This document shows positions 38,001 to 46,652 of a stretch of 64,000 nucleotides of DNA, piece by piece; position 1 is the first letter of the stretch, and every line of letters starts with the position of its first letter. This DNA comes from Flavobacterium lacustre (GTDB taxonomy: Bacteria > Bacteroidota > Bacteroidia > Flavobacteriales > Flavobacteriaceae): positions 930,001 to 994,000 of the forward strand of contig NZ_CP114882.2 of NCBI RefSeq assembly GCF_027474525.2, in the 5' to 3' direction. The notes below the pieces were generated by a model. That model saw nothing but the letters and a program-made list of their open reading frames with translations. It did not search any database and had not been told where the DNA came from. The position numbers were made by a program, and so were the translations under genes.

Positions 38001-39422
38001 ATGAAGAAAAAATCGCTTATTCCAATTTTGTTTTTAGTTACTATTTCTGTTTTTGGTCAAAAAAACAAAAAAGTAATAGCTGATTTAGATAATAAAAAAG
38101 ACAGCTACACAACAATTGCACAAAAAATATGGGGTTATGCCGAAATGGGCTTTAAAGAAGAAAAAAGTGCCACATTGTTACAAGAAACATTAAGTGCCGA
38201 AGGGTTTACTATTACTAAAGGTGTTGCCGGAATGCCTACCGCTTTTATTGCCGAATATGGTGAAGGAAAACCTGTTATTGCGCTATTGGGAGAATACGAT
38301 GCGCTTCCGGGACTTTCGCAGGAAGCAGTTCCCGAGAAAAAGTCGGGAGAAAAAGCCGCCGGACATGCTTGCGGTCATCATTTATTTGGCACCGCGTCTA
38401 TGGCAGCGGCTATAGAAGTAAAAAATTGGCTCAAAGCCAATAAGAAAAAAGGAACCATTCGGTTTTATGGCTGTCCCGCAGAAGAAGGTGGCTCCGGAAA
38501 AGTATATTTAGTTCGCGAAGGGCTTTTTCATGATGTAGATGCAGCTTTGCATTGGCATCCAAATGATGAAAACGATGCCAATGCAGGATCAGCCTTGGCC
38601 AATAAATCAGCTAAATTCAGATTTTATGGCATATCATCACATGCTGCAATTGCTCCCGAAAAAGGCAGGTCAGCGCTTGATGGTGTTGAAGCAATGGATA
38701 TGATGGTCAATATGATGCGGGAACACATTCCTTCGGATGCCAGAATACATTATGTAATTACTAATGGCGGAAAAGCGCCCAATGTAGTTCCTGATTTTGC
38801 CGAAGTATATTATTATGTTCGACATGGGAACAGGAAAACCGTGATGGAAATTTTCGACAGAATCACTAAAGCTGCGGAAGGAGCCGCGTTAGGAACGGGA
38901 ACCAAAATGGATTTTGAATTCATTGGAGGAACTCATGAATTATTGCCAAACCTGACGATTCAAAAACTGATGTATGATAATTTAGTTACCGTAGGAGGAG
39001 TCAACTATACCGAAGAAGACAAAGTATTTGCTGCCAAAATCTCGGAAAGTTTAGGTATAAAAAATGAAAGTGTGACGAAAGCAAACACTATTCTACCTTA
39101 CAAAACCGAAAGCGAGCCTTTTGGTTCAACCGATGTTGGCGATGTCAGTTTTACTGTCCCAACAGCCGGAATGAGCAGCGCTACTTGGGTTCCTGGAACT
39201 CCCGCTCATAGTTGGCAAGCCGTTGCTTCCGGCGGAACAGCTATTGGTAACAAAGGAATGATGGTGGCTGCCAAAACCCTTACATTAACCGCCATTGATT
39301 TATTTTTGAATCCTGCTGTTATTTCAAAAGCAAAAGAAGAATTGATTCTAAAAAGAGGAGAAGATTTCAAATACATTCCGCTTCTTGGCGACAGAGCTCC
39401 TGCTTTGGATTATAGAAAATAA
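38001..39422 (+). CDS. Exported M20-family amidohydrolase (AbgB-like)
   Basis: 473 residues. Signal peptide MKKKSLIPILFLVTISVFGQ. Metal-site motifs of the M20D group are present: LGEYDALPG, GHACGHHLFG (Cys124, His126), CPAEEGGSGK and HWHPND; the dimerisation domain follows. Closest in layout is AbgB, which cleaves p-aminobenzoyl-glutamate, but here the protein is exported, so an acyl-amino acid or peptide-like amide substrate is possible. A TATGTTTG -7-like box is at 37949-37956. Monocistronic, with a strong shared terminator behind it. Confidence 0.88.
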   Translation: MKKKSLIPILFLVTISVFGQKNKKVIADLDNKKDSYTTIAQKIWGYAEMGFKEEKSATLLQETLSAEGFTITKGVAGMPTAFIAEYGEGKPVIALLGEYDALPGLSQEAVPEKKSGEKAAGHACGHHLFGTASMAAAIEVKNWLKANKKKGTIRFYGCPAEEGGSGKVYLVREGLFHDVDAALHWHPNDENDANAGSALANKSAKFRFYGISSHAAIAPEKGRSALDGVEAMDMMVNMMREHIPSDARIHYVITNGGKAPNVVPDFAEVYYYVRHGNRKTVMEIFDRITKAAEGAALGTGTKMDFEFIGGTHELLPNLTIQKLMYDNLVTVGGVNYTEEDKVFAAKISESLGIKNESVTKANTILPYKTESEPFGSTDVGDVSFTVPTAGMSSATWVPGTPAHSWQAVASGGTAIGNKGMMVAAKTLTLTAIDLFLNPAVISKAKEELILKRGEDFKYIPLLGDRAPALDYRK

Positions 39423-39437
39423 TTTAGAAACACTGTA

Positions 39438-39480
39438 AAAACAAGAATGCTCCATAGTAAATAGGGAGCATTCTTGTTTT
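39438..39480. terminator. Bidirectional terminator
   Basis: A 16-bp stem (39438-39453 with 39465-39480) between the convergent amidohydrolase and GH127 genes, with A and T runs on the two sides. Confidence 0.9.
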
Positions 39481-39488
39481 TCAAAATT

Positions 39489-41861
39489 CTATTTTAATAA
39501 GCGTACCTCGTAAATACCGGTAATAGTTGAATTCGATTTTGCTTTAAACTTTACTTGTAAAATTTTTGACTTACTCTTGAGAAATTCAGCAGGAAGTTCT
39601 ACTGTTTTATCAATAAATTGATCTCCTTCTGATCCGTCCATGTTTATAGTTGACACCAAAATATCATTAATATAAACCTCAAATTTTTTATTCTTGTCAC
39701 CACCAAAATACGTAAAGCGTAATTTATGAGCCTCAAAAAGTGCATTTTTCAAATCATAAGTAAAAAATCCTTGTCCGTATCTGAAATGACGTTCTTTAAA
39801 AATTCCGGTTTCGGTTTTTTCTCCTTTAAAATTATGATCTGATTCCGGTTGCTGTTCTCCGGGAGTGACCACATCTACCGTAACAGCTTCTAATTTCATT
39901 TGAGCTTCCTCTCTTTCTTTCATCGCTTTTTGAATTTCCGGCAATTTTTCTTTGGTTGTAAACGGCCAATACAGCATATATCGGGCATCATGAATCTGGA
40001 AAAATGGAACCAGTTGCAGGTTCTTGTATTTTTCCTGATAAATAAGATCCGAAGCCGAGAAAGTAAATGGTTTGTTTGTTACTGGTTTCAAAGAAACTGC
40101 TAAATCTGCAGCATCAGAAACAAGCAAAGGCGCCTCTTCTATAGGATAAATAGGTCCGTTCGCAATATGTCCCATACGGCTGTCGTCCGCTTTTAAACCA
40201 ATTAAATCTGTGGTATCGGTAACTGCCGCAAGTACAATTGGACCGTGGACAAAAGAAACCCAAGATGATTTATCCGGAAGTTGCTCTGTTTTATTTTGCA
40301 TTGGCAAAACCACCGAAATCACATCTCCTGTTTTCCATTTTCGTTCAATTGAAACATACGAATTTATATCTTTTGTACTATTAATTTCTTTGTTATTGAC
40401 CCTGATTATTAACTTCCCGTCTTCTACCCAAGATGGATAACGGAACTTAACGGCAAATTTCTTCGGCTTGTTTAACGTAAATGTGAAAGAAGATTTTTCT
40501 TCAAACGGGAACTTGGTATCTTGAGTTACTTTAATTCCTTTTTCTTTCCAATTAAGGGTAGAAGCAATAAAAAGGTTCACATAAAGATTTTGGCCGTCAT
40601 GTGCATAAATCATTTCTCCATACTTTCCGTGATTTTCAAGACCCGAACCTACACAACACCAAAACGACTGTTGTGACTCTGAATATACTCTGTAATGACG
40701 TGGTCGAATGGGTGTAAAATAAACGAATCCGCCGTCAGGATGCTGTGATGACAGAATATGGTTATAGGTGGTGCGCTCATAATAATCCATATATTTTGAA
40801 GAAGGATCAGACAGAAATAAATGCTTACTCAATTTAAGCATATTATAACTGTTGCAGGTTTCAGGACCTTCTCTTGATTCAATCATAGAGGAAAAATCGG
40901 TTGCAGGATTAAAGTGTTCTCTAACGCTGTTTCCTCCGATAGAAATGGTTCTGTTATTGACAACGGTGTTCCAAAAAAAGGTAGCCGCATTCGCCCATTC
41001 TTTATCACCGGAAACTTCGGCAACGCGCATAAAACCAATCACTTTAGGAATCTGGGTGTTGGCATGTAATCCATTTAACACATCTTTATTTTCCAAAAGG
41101 GGATTCAAAATCACTTTGTGGGAGAATTTCTCAGCAAGTTTCAAATATTTTTTATCACCAGTAATCGCAGCCACATCTGCAAAAACCTCATTCATACCAC
41201 CGTGTTCACTGCGCAACATTTGCTGAATCTGGTCATCGGATAGATTTGCCGTAAGATTTACGCACCAATCAGAAAATTGGATAAGCATGTTTCTAGCTTT
41301 TTCATTTCCGGTCAAAATATAAGCATCAATCAATCCGGCATATACTTTATGAATATTATACCAAGGAACCCATTTGTCATTCAATGAAAAGCTTCCGGCC
41401 TCAATTTTTCCTTGGGCTATAGCGTCCCATAATGGTTTGCTTCCCGGAACGCCTCCAATGTATCCGTTCCCATTTTTCTGCTGACATTGTTCAAGCAAAT
41501 TGAGCATATAATCGAGTCTTTCCTTTATTTGCTCATTCCCTGTAGCTGCATACATCTCTGATAAAGCCGAAAGATAGTGTCCGCCAATATGACCATCAAG
41601 ACCTGTATTTTCCCAGTTACTGTAGCTATTTGATTTAGATGTTATTCCGGCTTCTCTTAAATATGGCACCAATAACCGATCGGGATCAAGCGCTAAAATA
41701 TACTTCATATCGGTTTCCTGAGCCGCTTTGAAAGGGCTTTCAAGTAAACGAACCGATGATAAAGGGAAATTCTGAAGTTGAGCTGACTGTCCATAAACAA
41801 CGGTCGTTGAAACCATTATCAGTGCGAGCCAAAGCATAATTTTTATACTATTGAGTATCAT
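39489..41861 (-). CDS. Glycoside hydrolase family 127 (beta-L-arabinofuranosidase type), exported
   Basis: 790 residues with a signal peptide ending in VVYGQ. The (alpha/alpha)6 barrel of GH127 (former DUF1680) is shown by GLDGHIGGHYLSALS, EHGGMNEVFADVA, and GPETCNSYNMLKL. The zinc and nucleophile residues known from HypBA1 map to Glu334, Cys336, Cys402 and Cys403 (SFWCCVGSG), so the enzyme looks active. A C-terminal beta domain (about 660-790) is an added carbohydrate-binding-like module. It is co-transcribed with the GH27 gene 16 bases upstream; together they suggest attack on beta-linked L-arabinose decorations of plant glycans. Confidence 0.92.
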   Translation of the reverse strand: MILNSIKIMLWLALIMVSTTVVYGQSAQLQNFPLSSVRLLESPFKAAQETDMKYILALDPDRLLVPYLREAGITSKSNSYSNWENTGLDGHIGGHYLSALSEMYAATGNEQIKERLDYMLNLLEQCQQKNGNGYIGGVPGSKPLWDAIAQGKIEAGSFSLNDKWVPWYNIHKVYAGLIDAYILTGNEKARNMLIQFSDWCVNLTANLSDDQIQQMLRSEHGGMNEVFADVAAITGDKKYLKLAEKFSHKVILNPLLENKDVLNGLHANTQIPKVIGFMRVAEVSGDKEWANAATFFWNTVVNNRTISIGGNSVREHFNPATDFSSMIESREGPETCNSYNMLKLSKHLFLSDPSSKYMDYYERTTYNHILSSQHPDGGFVYFTPIRPRHYRVYSESQQSFWCCVGSGLENHGKYGEMIYAHDGQNLYVNLFIASTLNWKEKGIKVTQDTKFPFEEKSSFTFTLNKPKKFAVKFRYPSWVEDGKLIIRVNNKEINSTKDINSYVSIERKWKTGDVISVVLPMQNKTEQLPDKSSWVSFVHGPIVLAAVTDTTDLIGLKADDSRMGHIANGPIYPIEEAPLLVSDAADLAVSLKPVTNKPFTFSASDLIYQEKYKNLQLVPFFQIHDARYMLYWPFTTKEKLPEIQKAMKEREEAQMKLEAVTVDVVTPGEQQPESDHNFKGEKTETGIFKERHFRYGQGFFTYDLKNALFEAHKLRFTYFGGDKNKKFEVYINDILVSTINMDGSEGDQFIDKTVELPAEFLKSKSKILQVKFKAKSNSTITGIYEVRLLK

Positions 41862-41877
41862 ATTCTTTGAATCTTAT

Positions 41878-43722
41878 TTATTTTGATACTTTAATAATTC
41901 TGTATAAGCCTGCACCATGCAAGTTAATTTCGGGAGAAAATTCACCAGAGAATTCACCTACTACTTTTCCTGACCACAAATCTGTGATTAAGTACGAACC
42001 AGAAAGTCCTAATTCTTTAAAGTGTATTGGAATTTTCATACTCGGCGGAGGCAAAGCACCTGAAGGGTTTTCGGTAAATACCAAAAATTTAACAGTGGCT
42101 CCTACATTTTGAGTAACACAAGCTTCATCTAATCCCACAAGCGCTTTAAAACGGGTGTAACCTTCCGGTACATCAAATTCTATAATTGAATTAGAATGTG
42201 TCCCGATACCATTTTCATATTTCACTTTATTTATTGTAAGATCATTGCCAGAAACACTTTTGTTAACATTTGGTTTTTCCCATCCGGATGTTGCTTTTAT
42301 CCATTTTAAATCGGTAAGCTTAAGAGAATCTTTTTCAGTATACAAAGTTGGCGCAATCCAATTCGCATGGTCCCAATCTGTTTTGTGATCGCCATCATTT
42401 ACCACCAAATACAGTTTTTTTACACCCGTAATATCAATATCAACCCTTTTACTGTGACCCGGAGTTTCTTTTGTTAGGAGTCCGCTGTTCCAAACTGCTT
42501 TTTCTTCAATCGTGATTTTCTGATCGGTTGTATTAAAAACCGCTAAATATTTAGCTCCGGTTCCTGGTTCATCAGCAATCCAAGCTGCTTTATTTTCGTC
42601 TGTAAAAATCGGTTTATTGTTTATGCTTTCATTCAAAACTTTCAATACCTTTTTATTGGTCAGTAAAGAAATTGTGAAAGGATCATTATCCGGTAGATTT
42701 CCTCCAAACATTAATGGGGATTTAAAAATACTCCAAAGCGTCATCAAAGTGTACTGTTCGTCTGGTGTGAAATTAGTCATGCGGGGATTTCCTCTTTCGG
42801 CACGGATACCAATTTTACCCATCGGCAGCATATCGCCATCTGGATAAGCACCATAAGAACGCCACTTATTCCAGCGTTCGAACACCTCAAAATGCTCTTT
42901 TAATTGTTGCCAACTGTCCCAAAAATCTCCTACTGTACGCCACATATTCGCGTTTTTTTGAACGTGATCTGCATGTGCAATTGGAGTTTCTCCCGGCGAA
43001 GTACTCAATACAATTTTACGTCTGGTGCGATCAATGGCTTTGCGAATCATGTTTATTTCCTCTTCAAAATAAATAGGGGAAGAAAGATCATCTATCTTAA
43101 CAAAATCGAGTCCCCATGACGCATAAAGTTCAAAAAGTGAATTGTAATATTCCTGTGCTCCTGGCTTACCAGGTACGACAGTATACATATCGCGCAACCA
43201 ACTGCACTGATTTTTGTCAGAATAAATATCTCGGGCTGTTACATTGGTGCCTTTTATAGGTAAATTTTGTTTTACGGCTATTACAGGAATACCTCTCATG
43301 ATATGAATACCAAACTTTAATCCTTTTTTATGAAGGTAATCAGCCAATGGTTTAAAGCCTTTTCCTCCTGCAGCTGAGGGAAAACGGTTCACTGCAGGTA
43401 AAAATCTGCCATATTGATCTAAAACATAATCCGGATCTTTTTCATTGTAACCGTGTGCTTTATCGTTACCAACATACCATCTAATATCGACTACAATATA
43501 ATCCCAGCCGTAGGGTTTTAAATATTTAGCCATATAATCTGCATTGGCTTTTACCTCTGCTTCGGTAACTGTGGGCCCGTAACAATCCCAGCTGTTCCAA
43601 CCCATAGGTGGAGTTGCTGCCCAATCATGAAATTTTTTATCAGATTGTGCTTGAACTTCCACATTAGATATAGAAAAAAATAAGATAAAAAGTCCTATTT
43701 TCTTAAATTTAGATTTAATCAT
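41878..43722 (-). CDS. Glycoside hydrolase family 27 with NPCBM/CBM51 domain, exported
   Basis: 614 residues. Signal peptide ends in VEVQAQ. GH27 (beta/alpha)8 features are TPPMGWNSWDCYG, YIVVDIRWY, DFVKIDDLS with nucleophile Asp211 and GDFWDSW with acid/base Asp269. Residues about 470-570 are an NPCBM/CBM51 galactose-binding module (ENGIGTHSNSIIEFDVP), followed by a beta tail ending GAGLYRIIKVSK. GH27 contains alpha-galactosidases and also beta-L-arabinopyranosidases; the tandem GH127 gene makes the latter worth testing. The KIDD nucleophile context differs from the common KYDxC. Confidence 0.9.
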   Translation of the reverse strand: MIKSKFKKIGLFILFFSISNVEVQAQSDKKFHDWAATPPMGWNSWDCYGPTVTEAEVKANADYMAKYLKPYGWDYIVVDIRWYVGNDKAHGYNEKDPDYVLDQYGRFLPAVNRFPSAAGGKGFKPLADYLHKKGLKFGIHIMRGIPVIAVKQNLPIKGTNVTARDIYSDKNQCSWLRDMYTVVPGKPGAQEYYNSLFELYASWGLDFVKIDDLSSPIYFEEEINMIRKAIDRTRRKIVLSTSPGETPIAHADHVQKNANMWRTVGDFWDSWQQLKEHFEVFERWNKWRSYGAYPDGDMLPMGKIGIRAERGNPRMTNFTPDEQYTLMTLWSIFKSPLMFGGNLPDNDPFTISLLTNKKVLKVLNESINNKPIFTDENKAAWIADEPGTGAKYLAVFNTTDQKITIEEKAVWNSGLLTKETPGHSKRVDIDITGVKKLYLVVNDGDHKTDWDHANWIAPTLYTEKDSLKLTDLKWIKATSGWEKPNVNKSVSGNDLTINKVKYENGIGTHSNSIIEFDVPEGYTRFKALVGLDEACVTQNVGATVKFLVFTENPSGALPPPSMKIPIHFKELGLSGSYLITDLWSGKVVGEFSGEFSPEINLHGAGLYRIIKVSK

Positions 43723-43890
43723 TGTTTATATTTTGATTGTTGTTTTTATTATGAATCTTACTAATTTGTTGATAATTCTAATTATAAATACCGCCAAAAA
43801 GAAGTGCCAATACTAACGTATTTAAATCCACTGATTTCATTTTTTTTCTTGATTCTAATTTAGAAGGGTATAAATTTACACATAAGTGTA

Positions 43891-43916
43891 TTTATTACAT
43901 TTATAAATGTAATAAA
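43891..43916. promoter_or_regulatory. 26-bp perfect palindrome upstream of the GH27-GH127 operon
   Basis: TTTATTACATTTA and its reverse complement join directly. It lies 169 bases before the GH27 ATG, next to a second small inverted repeat TACAC-ATAA-GTGTA (43878-43891 region). No gene ends here on the plus strand, so an operator is more likely than a terminator. The rest of 43723-44066 is AT-rich with no gene. Confidence 0.45.
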
Positions 43917-44066
43917 AAAAACTATATAAAAAAATTATCCGAATGAAAATCAAAATAAACATACAGACTTAAAGCAAGTTTTGACAAAAACTTAGAATTT
44001 ATAAACAAATGAAAATCAAGAAAAACGAACTTAATCTATAATCATCGTTGGAAAAAAACGACAAAA

Positions 44067-44101
44067 AAAAGGTTTCAAGAAATAAATCTTGAAACCTTTT
44101 T
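44067..44101 (-). terminator. Terminator of the Dabb-protein gene
   Basis: A perfect 10-bp stem (44071-44080 with 44087-44096), loop AATAAA, minus-strand T run. Nearly the same hairpin recurs at 55056. Confidence 0.85.
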
Positions 44102-44148
44102 ATATTAGTTATTCCGTTTAAATTGGCAACAGCCAACTGTTTCAACTT

Positions 44149-44541
44149 TTACACATCTAAAGCATCATAAACCACTACTTTTTCCCATAAATGAGAACAG
44201 TTTTTTATAAAATCCTGATGAATCGGATGATCTTGGTACACTTTCTGACCCGCTTCATCATCAAAAAACATGAGTTCAGAAACATCCCAAGAAGTGTCTA
44301 CAACTTCACGTTTTTCTGTAGAAGCTAAAACTCCCACATGAATTTGACGAATTGTAGGGATTGCCGATAAGGTTTTTAAACCAGAAATCAATTGCTGTTT
44401 ATCAGCCTCTGATTGTGGATTTTTTAACCAAAAAAACACATGGTGCAATAAGACTTTTTTCTTCGGACGTGATGCAAATCCCATAATACCAGCAATTCCG
44501 AATAAAGCTGCCGAACCAATAAATCTTCTACGTATCATCAT
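44149..44541 (-). CDS. Exported Dabb-family (stress-responsive A/B barrel) protein
   Basis: 130 residues. The N-terminus MMIRRRFIGSAALFGIAGIMGF looks like a Tat or Sec signal with an RRRFIG motif. KVLLHHVFFWLKNPQSEADKQQL through DHPIHQDFIKNCSHLWEKVVVYD is a Dabb ferredoxin-like alpha+beta barrel. Dabb proteins are small dimers of varied function. Stand-alone gene with its own terminator. Confidence 0.85.
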   Translation of the reverse strand: MMIRRRFIGSAALFGIAGIMGFASRPKKKVLLHHVFFWLKNPQSEADKQQLISGLKTLSAIPTIRQIHVGVLASTEKREVVDTSWDVSELMFFDDEAGQKVYQDHPIHQDFIKNCSHLWEKVVVYDALDV

Positions 44542-44660
44542 TATTTTTATTTTGAAAGGTAAATATCTAAATTTAAAAAATGAAAAAACAGAAAATAATA
44601 CTTTTTTTATTCTTGCACATTCTATTAAACTAAGCTACGCCAGAAATTAACGGATGGAAT

Positions 44661-45176
44661 TTATACAAATAACAAAATCAGAGTCAAGACAAGACCTGCT
44701 GCGGTAAAGTATAATCCTTTTTTGAATATTGATGTTTTAGGCATGAACATCCAAAAAGAAGATACCACAAAAAACAAAAGTGACAGACCAAAAAACACAT
44801 TCAAAAAGAATAAAGGATCTCCTGATTTTGCTTTATGAAGATGTGTCATTTTTTCAAGAACTATGGGAAGTTCTTTTGTTGTATAATCTGCTACTCCTGT
44901 TGTTTTGTTATACGTTCCTTCTTTAAAATAAACGACATCACCTTCTTCTCGTTCTGCTTTGAAACCTCGAAGCTCCAACATACGACCTAAATCCTCACCA
45001 CTTGTATTTGGTTTTACCGTTTTTACTACTTGTTTTTCTTGTTTTAGAAAATCAGAATCTCTAAAAATTAATACTATTCCGCTTAAAGCATAAACGGCCA
45101 TAATTCCGGCAAGAAAAAAGCCTAAATATCGGTGAACGATGCGCATTGTTGTACTAAGAGTTCGTTTTTTTGACAT
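44661..45176 (-). CDS. PepSY-associated membrane protein
   Basis: 171 residues with three membrane segments (about 12-35, 119-142, 150-170). The start RIVHRYLGFFLAGIMAVYALSGIVLIF is the typical first helix of PepSY-TM proteins, with a His next to the membrane; a periplasmic domain of about 80 residues follows and LTHLHKA-like MTHLHKAKSGDP brings the second conserved His. Shorter than the large PepSY-TM reductases. Possibly haem- or iron-linked, but nothing nearby confirms it. Confidence 0.75.
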   Translation of the reverse strand: MSKKRTLSTTMRIVHRYLGFFLAGIMAVYALSGIVLIFRDSDFLKQEKQVVKTVKPNTSGEDLGRMLELRGFKAEREEGDVVYFKEGTYNKTTGVADYTTKELPIVLEKMTHLHKAKSGDPLFFLNVFFGLSLLFFVVSSFWMFMPKTSIFKKGLYFTAAGLVLTLILLFV

Positions 45177-45468
45177 AATTAAACAGATTTTAAATTAAAA
45201 ATAGTATTGGTGTTTTAAATTCCTAACGGCGAACTAATACTCCGTTTCACATGAATTGCAAATAAAAGGAATTAGTATAAATTGTGCTTTATTAATTTAA
45301 TTTTTATTGGACAAAAAAGTACTTAAAAGGTTTAATCCGAATCGTAATTTATTTTTGAGTTACTTTCAAATCCTTAAAATATCCTGTCTTTTTATTTAGA
45401 AGTTAGGCAATCTATTTATTAAGCCATTTGGTAATGGCAAACCTTAAAAATAGATTTAAGTATTCCGA
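45177..45468. other. Intergenic DNA without recognised features
   Basis: AT-rich; only a weak 6-bp inverted repeat GCCATT-TGGT-AATGGC (45423-45438) is seen near the end of the acyltransferase gene. Confidence 0.4.
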
Positions 45469-46569
45469 TTATATTTTTATGTAAATTTTATTTCTATTCA
45501 GAAAATAACCAACAATCCAACACGTCAGCATTATCGAAAGGGCAAATGCAAAAGATCCCAAATAACCGCCAAGCCAAGAAATAAATACATTATCCGCAAT
45601 CCAATTATAAGCCGAACTTTCTTTTATTTTAGTTACATATAATGTAATAACAAGCAATTCGGATAGTAGATAAATAAACAAGGGGTTTTTACCCAAGACT
45701 TCAAAAAAGAATGTCCATCTCACTTTTTTTAATATATCTAAAACATAAACCAAGACCGAAAGAATAATTAGATCCAGGCCAATGGTGAGCAAAACAAAGG
45801 AGCTTGTCCAAAGTTTTTTATTTATTGGAAAAAACAAATCCCAACCTAAGGCAACTATAATCAATAAACCACCAATTAGTGTCATTCGGCCGATAGTTTT
45901 AAAATTCTGACCATTTTTCTGAAGAAAAGACCCCGCTAAAAAACCACCAATTATATTTACGATTGCCGGTAGTGTGCTCAATAAACCTTCTGGATCAAAA
46001 GCGATTCCATTGCCATGATACATGTGGCTTTCGCCAATTAACCAGGCATCCAATTTTAAAACTGCGTTGCCCGCAAGGGTCAAATCTCCAAAGACAAAGA
46101 GTAGATACTGATAAGAAAGAAGCGCAAAAGCACTGAAAATTAATGCGCCTTTCCAATTCCAAAAACGTAAAACAATAGACGCAAAGAAATAGCACAAGGC
46201 GATTCTTTGAAGCACCCCAAATATTCGGGTATCACTTAAACTTTTAAGGCTGCCATTTTCAAAAAACGGAAACCAATACATCAAAAAGCCAAGTAAAAAT
46301 ATTATTAAAGTACGCTTGATGACTTTGGAGAAAAAGGTAGAATGAGACAAAGTTTCATATTTGGGCATGCTAAAACTCATGGAATTCCCAACGATAAAAA
46401 GGAACGTTGGAAAAACCAAATCCGTTAATGTAAAACCATGCCATTTGGCGTGCAATAAAGGCGCAAAAGTAGTGGCTTCTTTTCCCGGAGAATTAACAAT
46501 AATCATTAGGGCAATATCCAAACCCCTAAAAACATCTAATGATAAATAGCGCTTTTTTAGTTCATTCAT
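45469..46569 (-). CDS. HGSNAT-like / DUF5009 membrane acyltransferase
   Basis: 366 residues with about ten membrane helices. RYLSLDVFRGLDIALMIIVNSPG and the WHGFTLTDLVFPTFLFIVGNSMSFSM block, with the conserved His, match the bacterial relatives of heparan-alpha-glucosaminide N-acetyltransferase. These carry acetyl groups across the membrane onto sugars. It is 83 bases downstream of the Gfo/Idh/MocA gene on the same strand, so the two probably form one transcript in sugar catabolism. Confidence 0.85.
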   Translation of the reverse strand: MNELKKRYLSLDVFRGLDIALMIIVNSPGKEATTFAPLLHAKWHGFTLTDLVFPTFLFIVGNSMSFSMPKYETLSHSTFFSKVIKRTLIIFLLGFLMYWFPFFENGSLKSLSDTRIFGVLQRIALCYFFASIVLRFWNWKGALIFSAFALLSYQYLLFVFGDLTLAGNAVLKLDAWLIGESHMYHGNGIAFDPEGLLSTLPAIVNIIGGFLAGSFLQKNGQNFKTIGRMTLIGGLLIIVALGWDLFFPINKKLWTSSFVLLTIGLDLIILSVLVYVLDILKKVRWTFFFEVLGKNPLFIYLLSELLVITLYVTKIKESSAYNWIADNVFISWLGGYLGSFAFALSIMLTCWIVGYFLNRNKIYIKI

Positions 46570-46652
46570 GTTTGTTATTCTTTATAAAAAGGAAACCGAA
46601 GTATTGCTTTTCAATTGTACAATTAATAAATTTTTGTGACTGTTTTCAGTTC

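Noticed and set aside
44661-45176. Anti-sigma/sigma signalling unit
   Set aside because: The PepSY-type protein has no sigma factor or FecR-like partner beside it.
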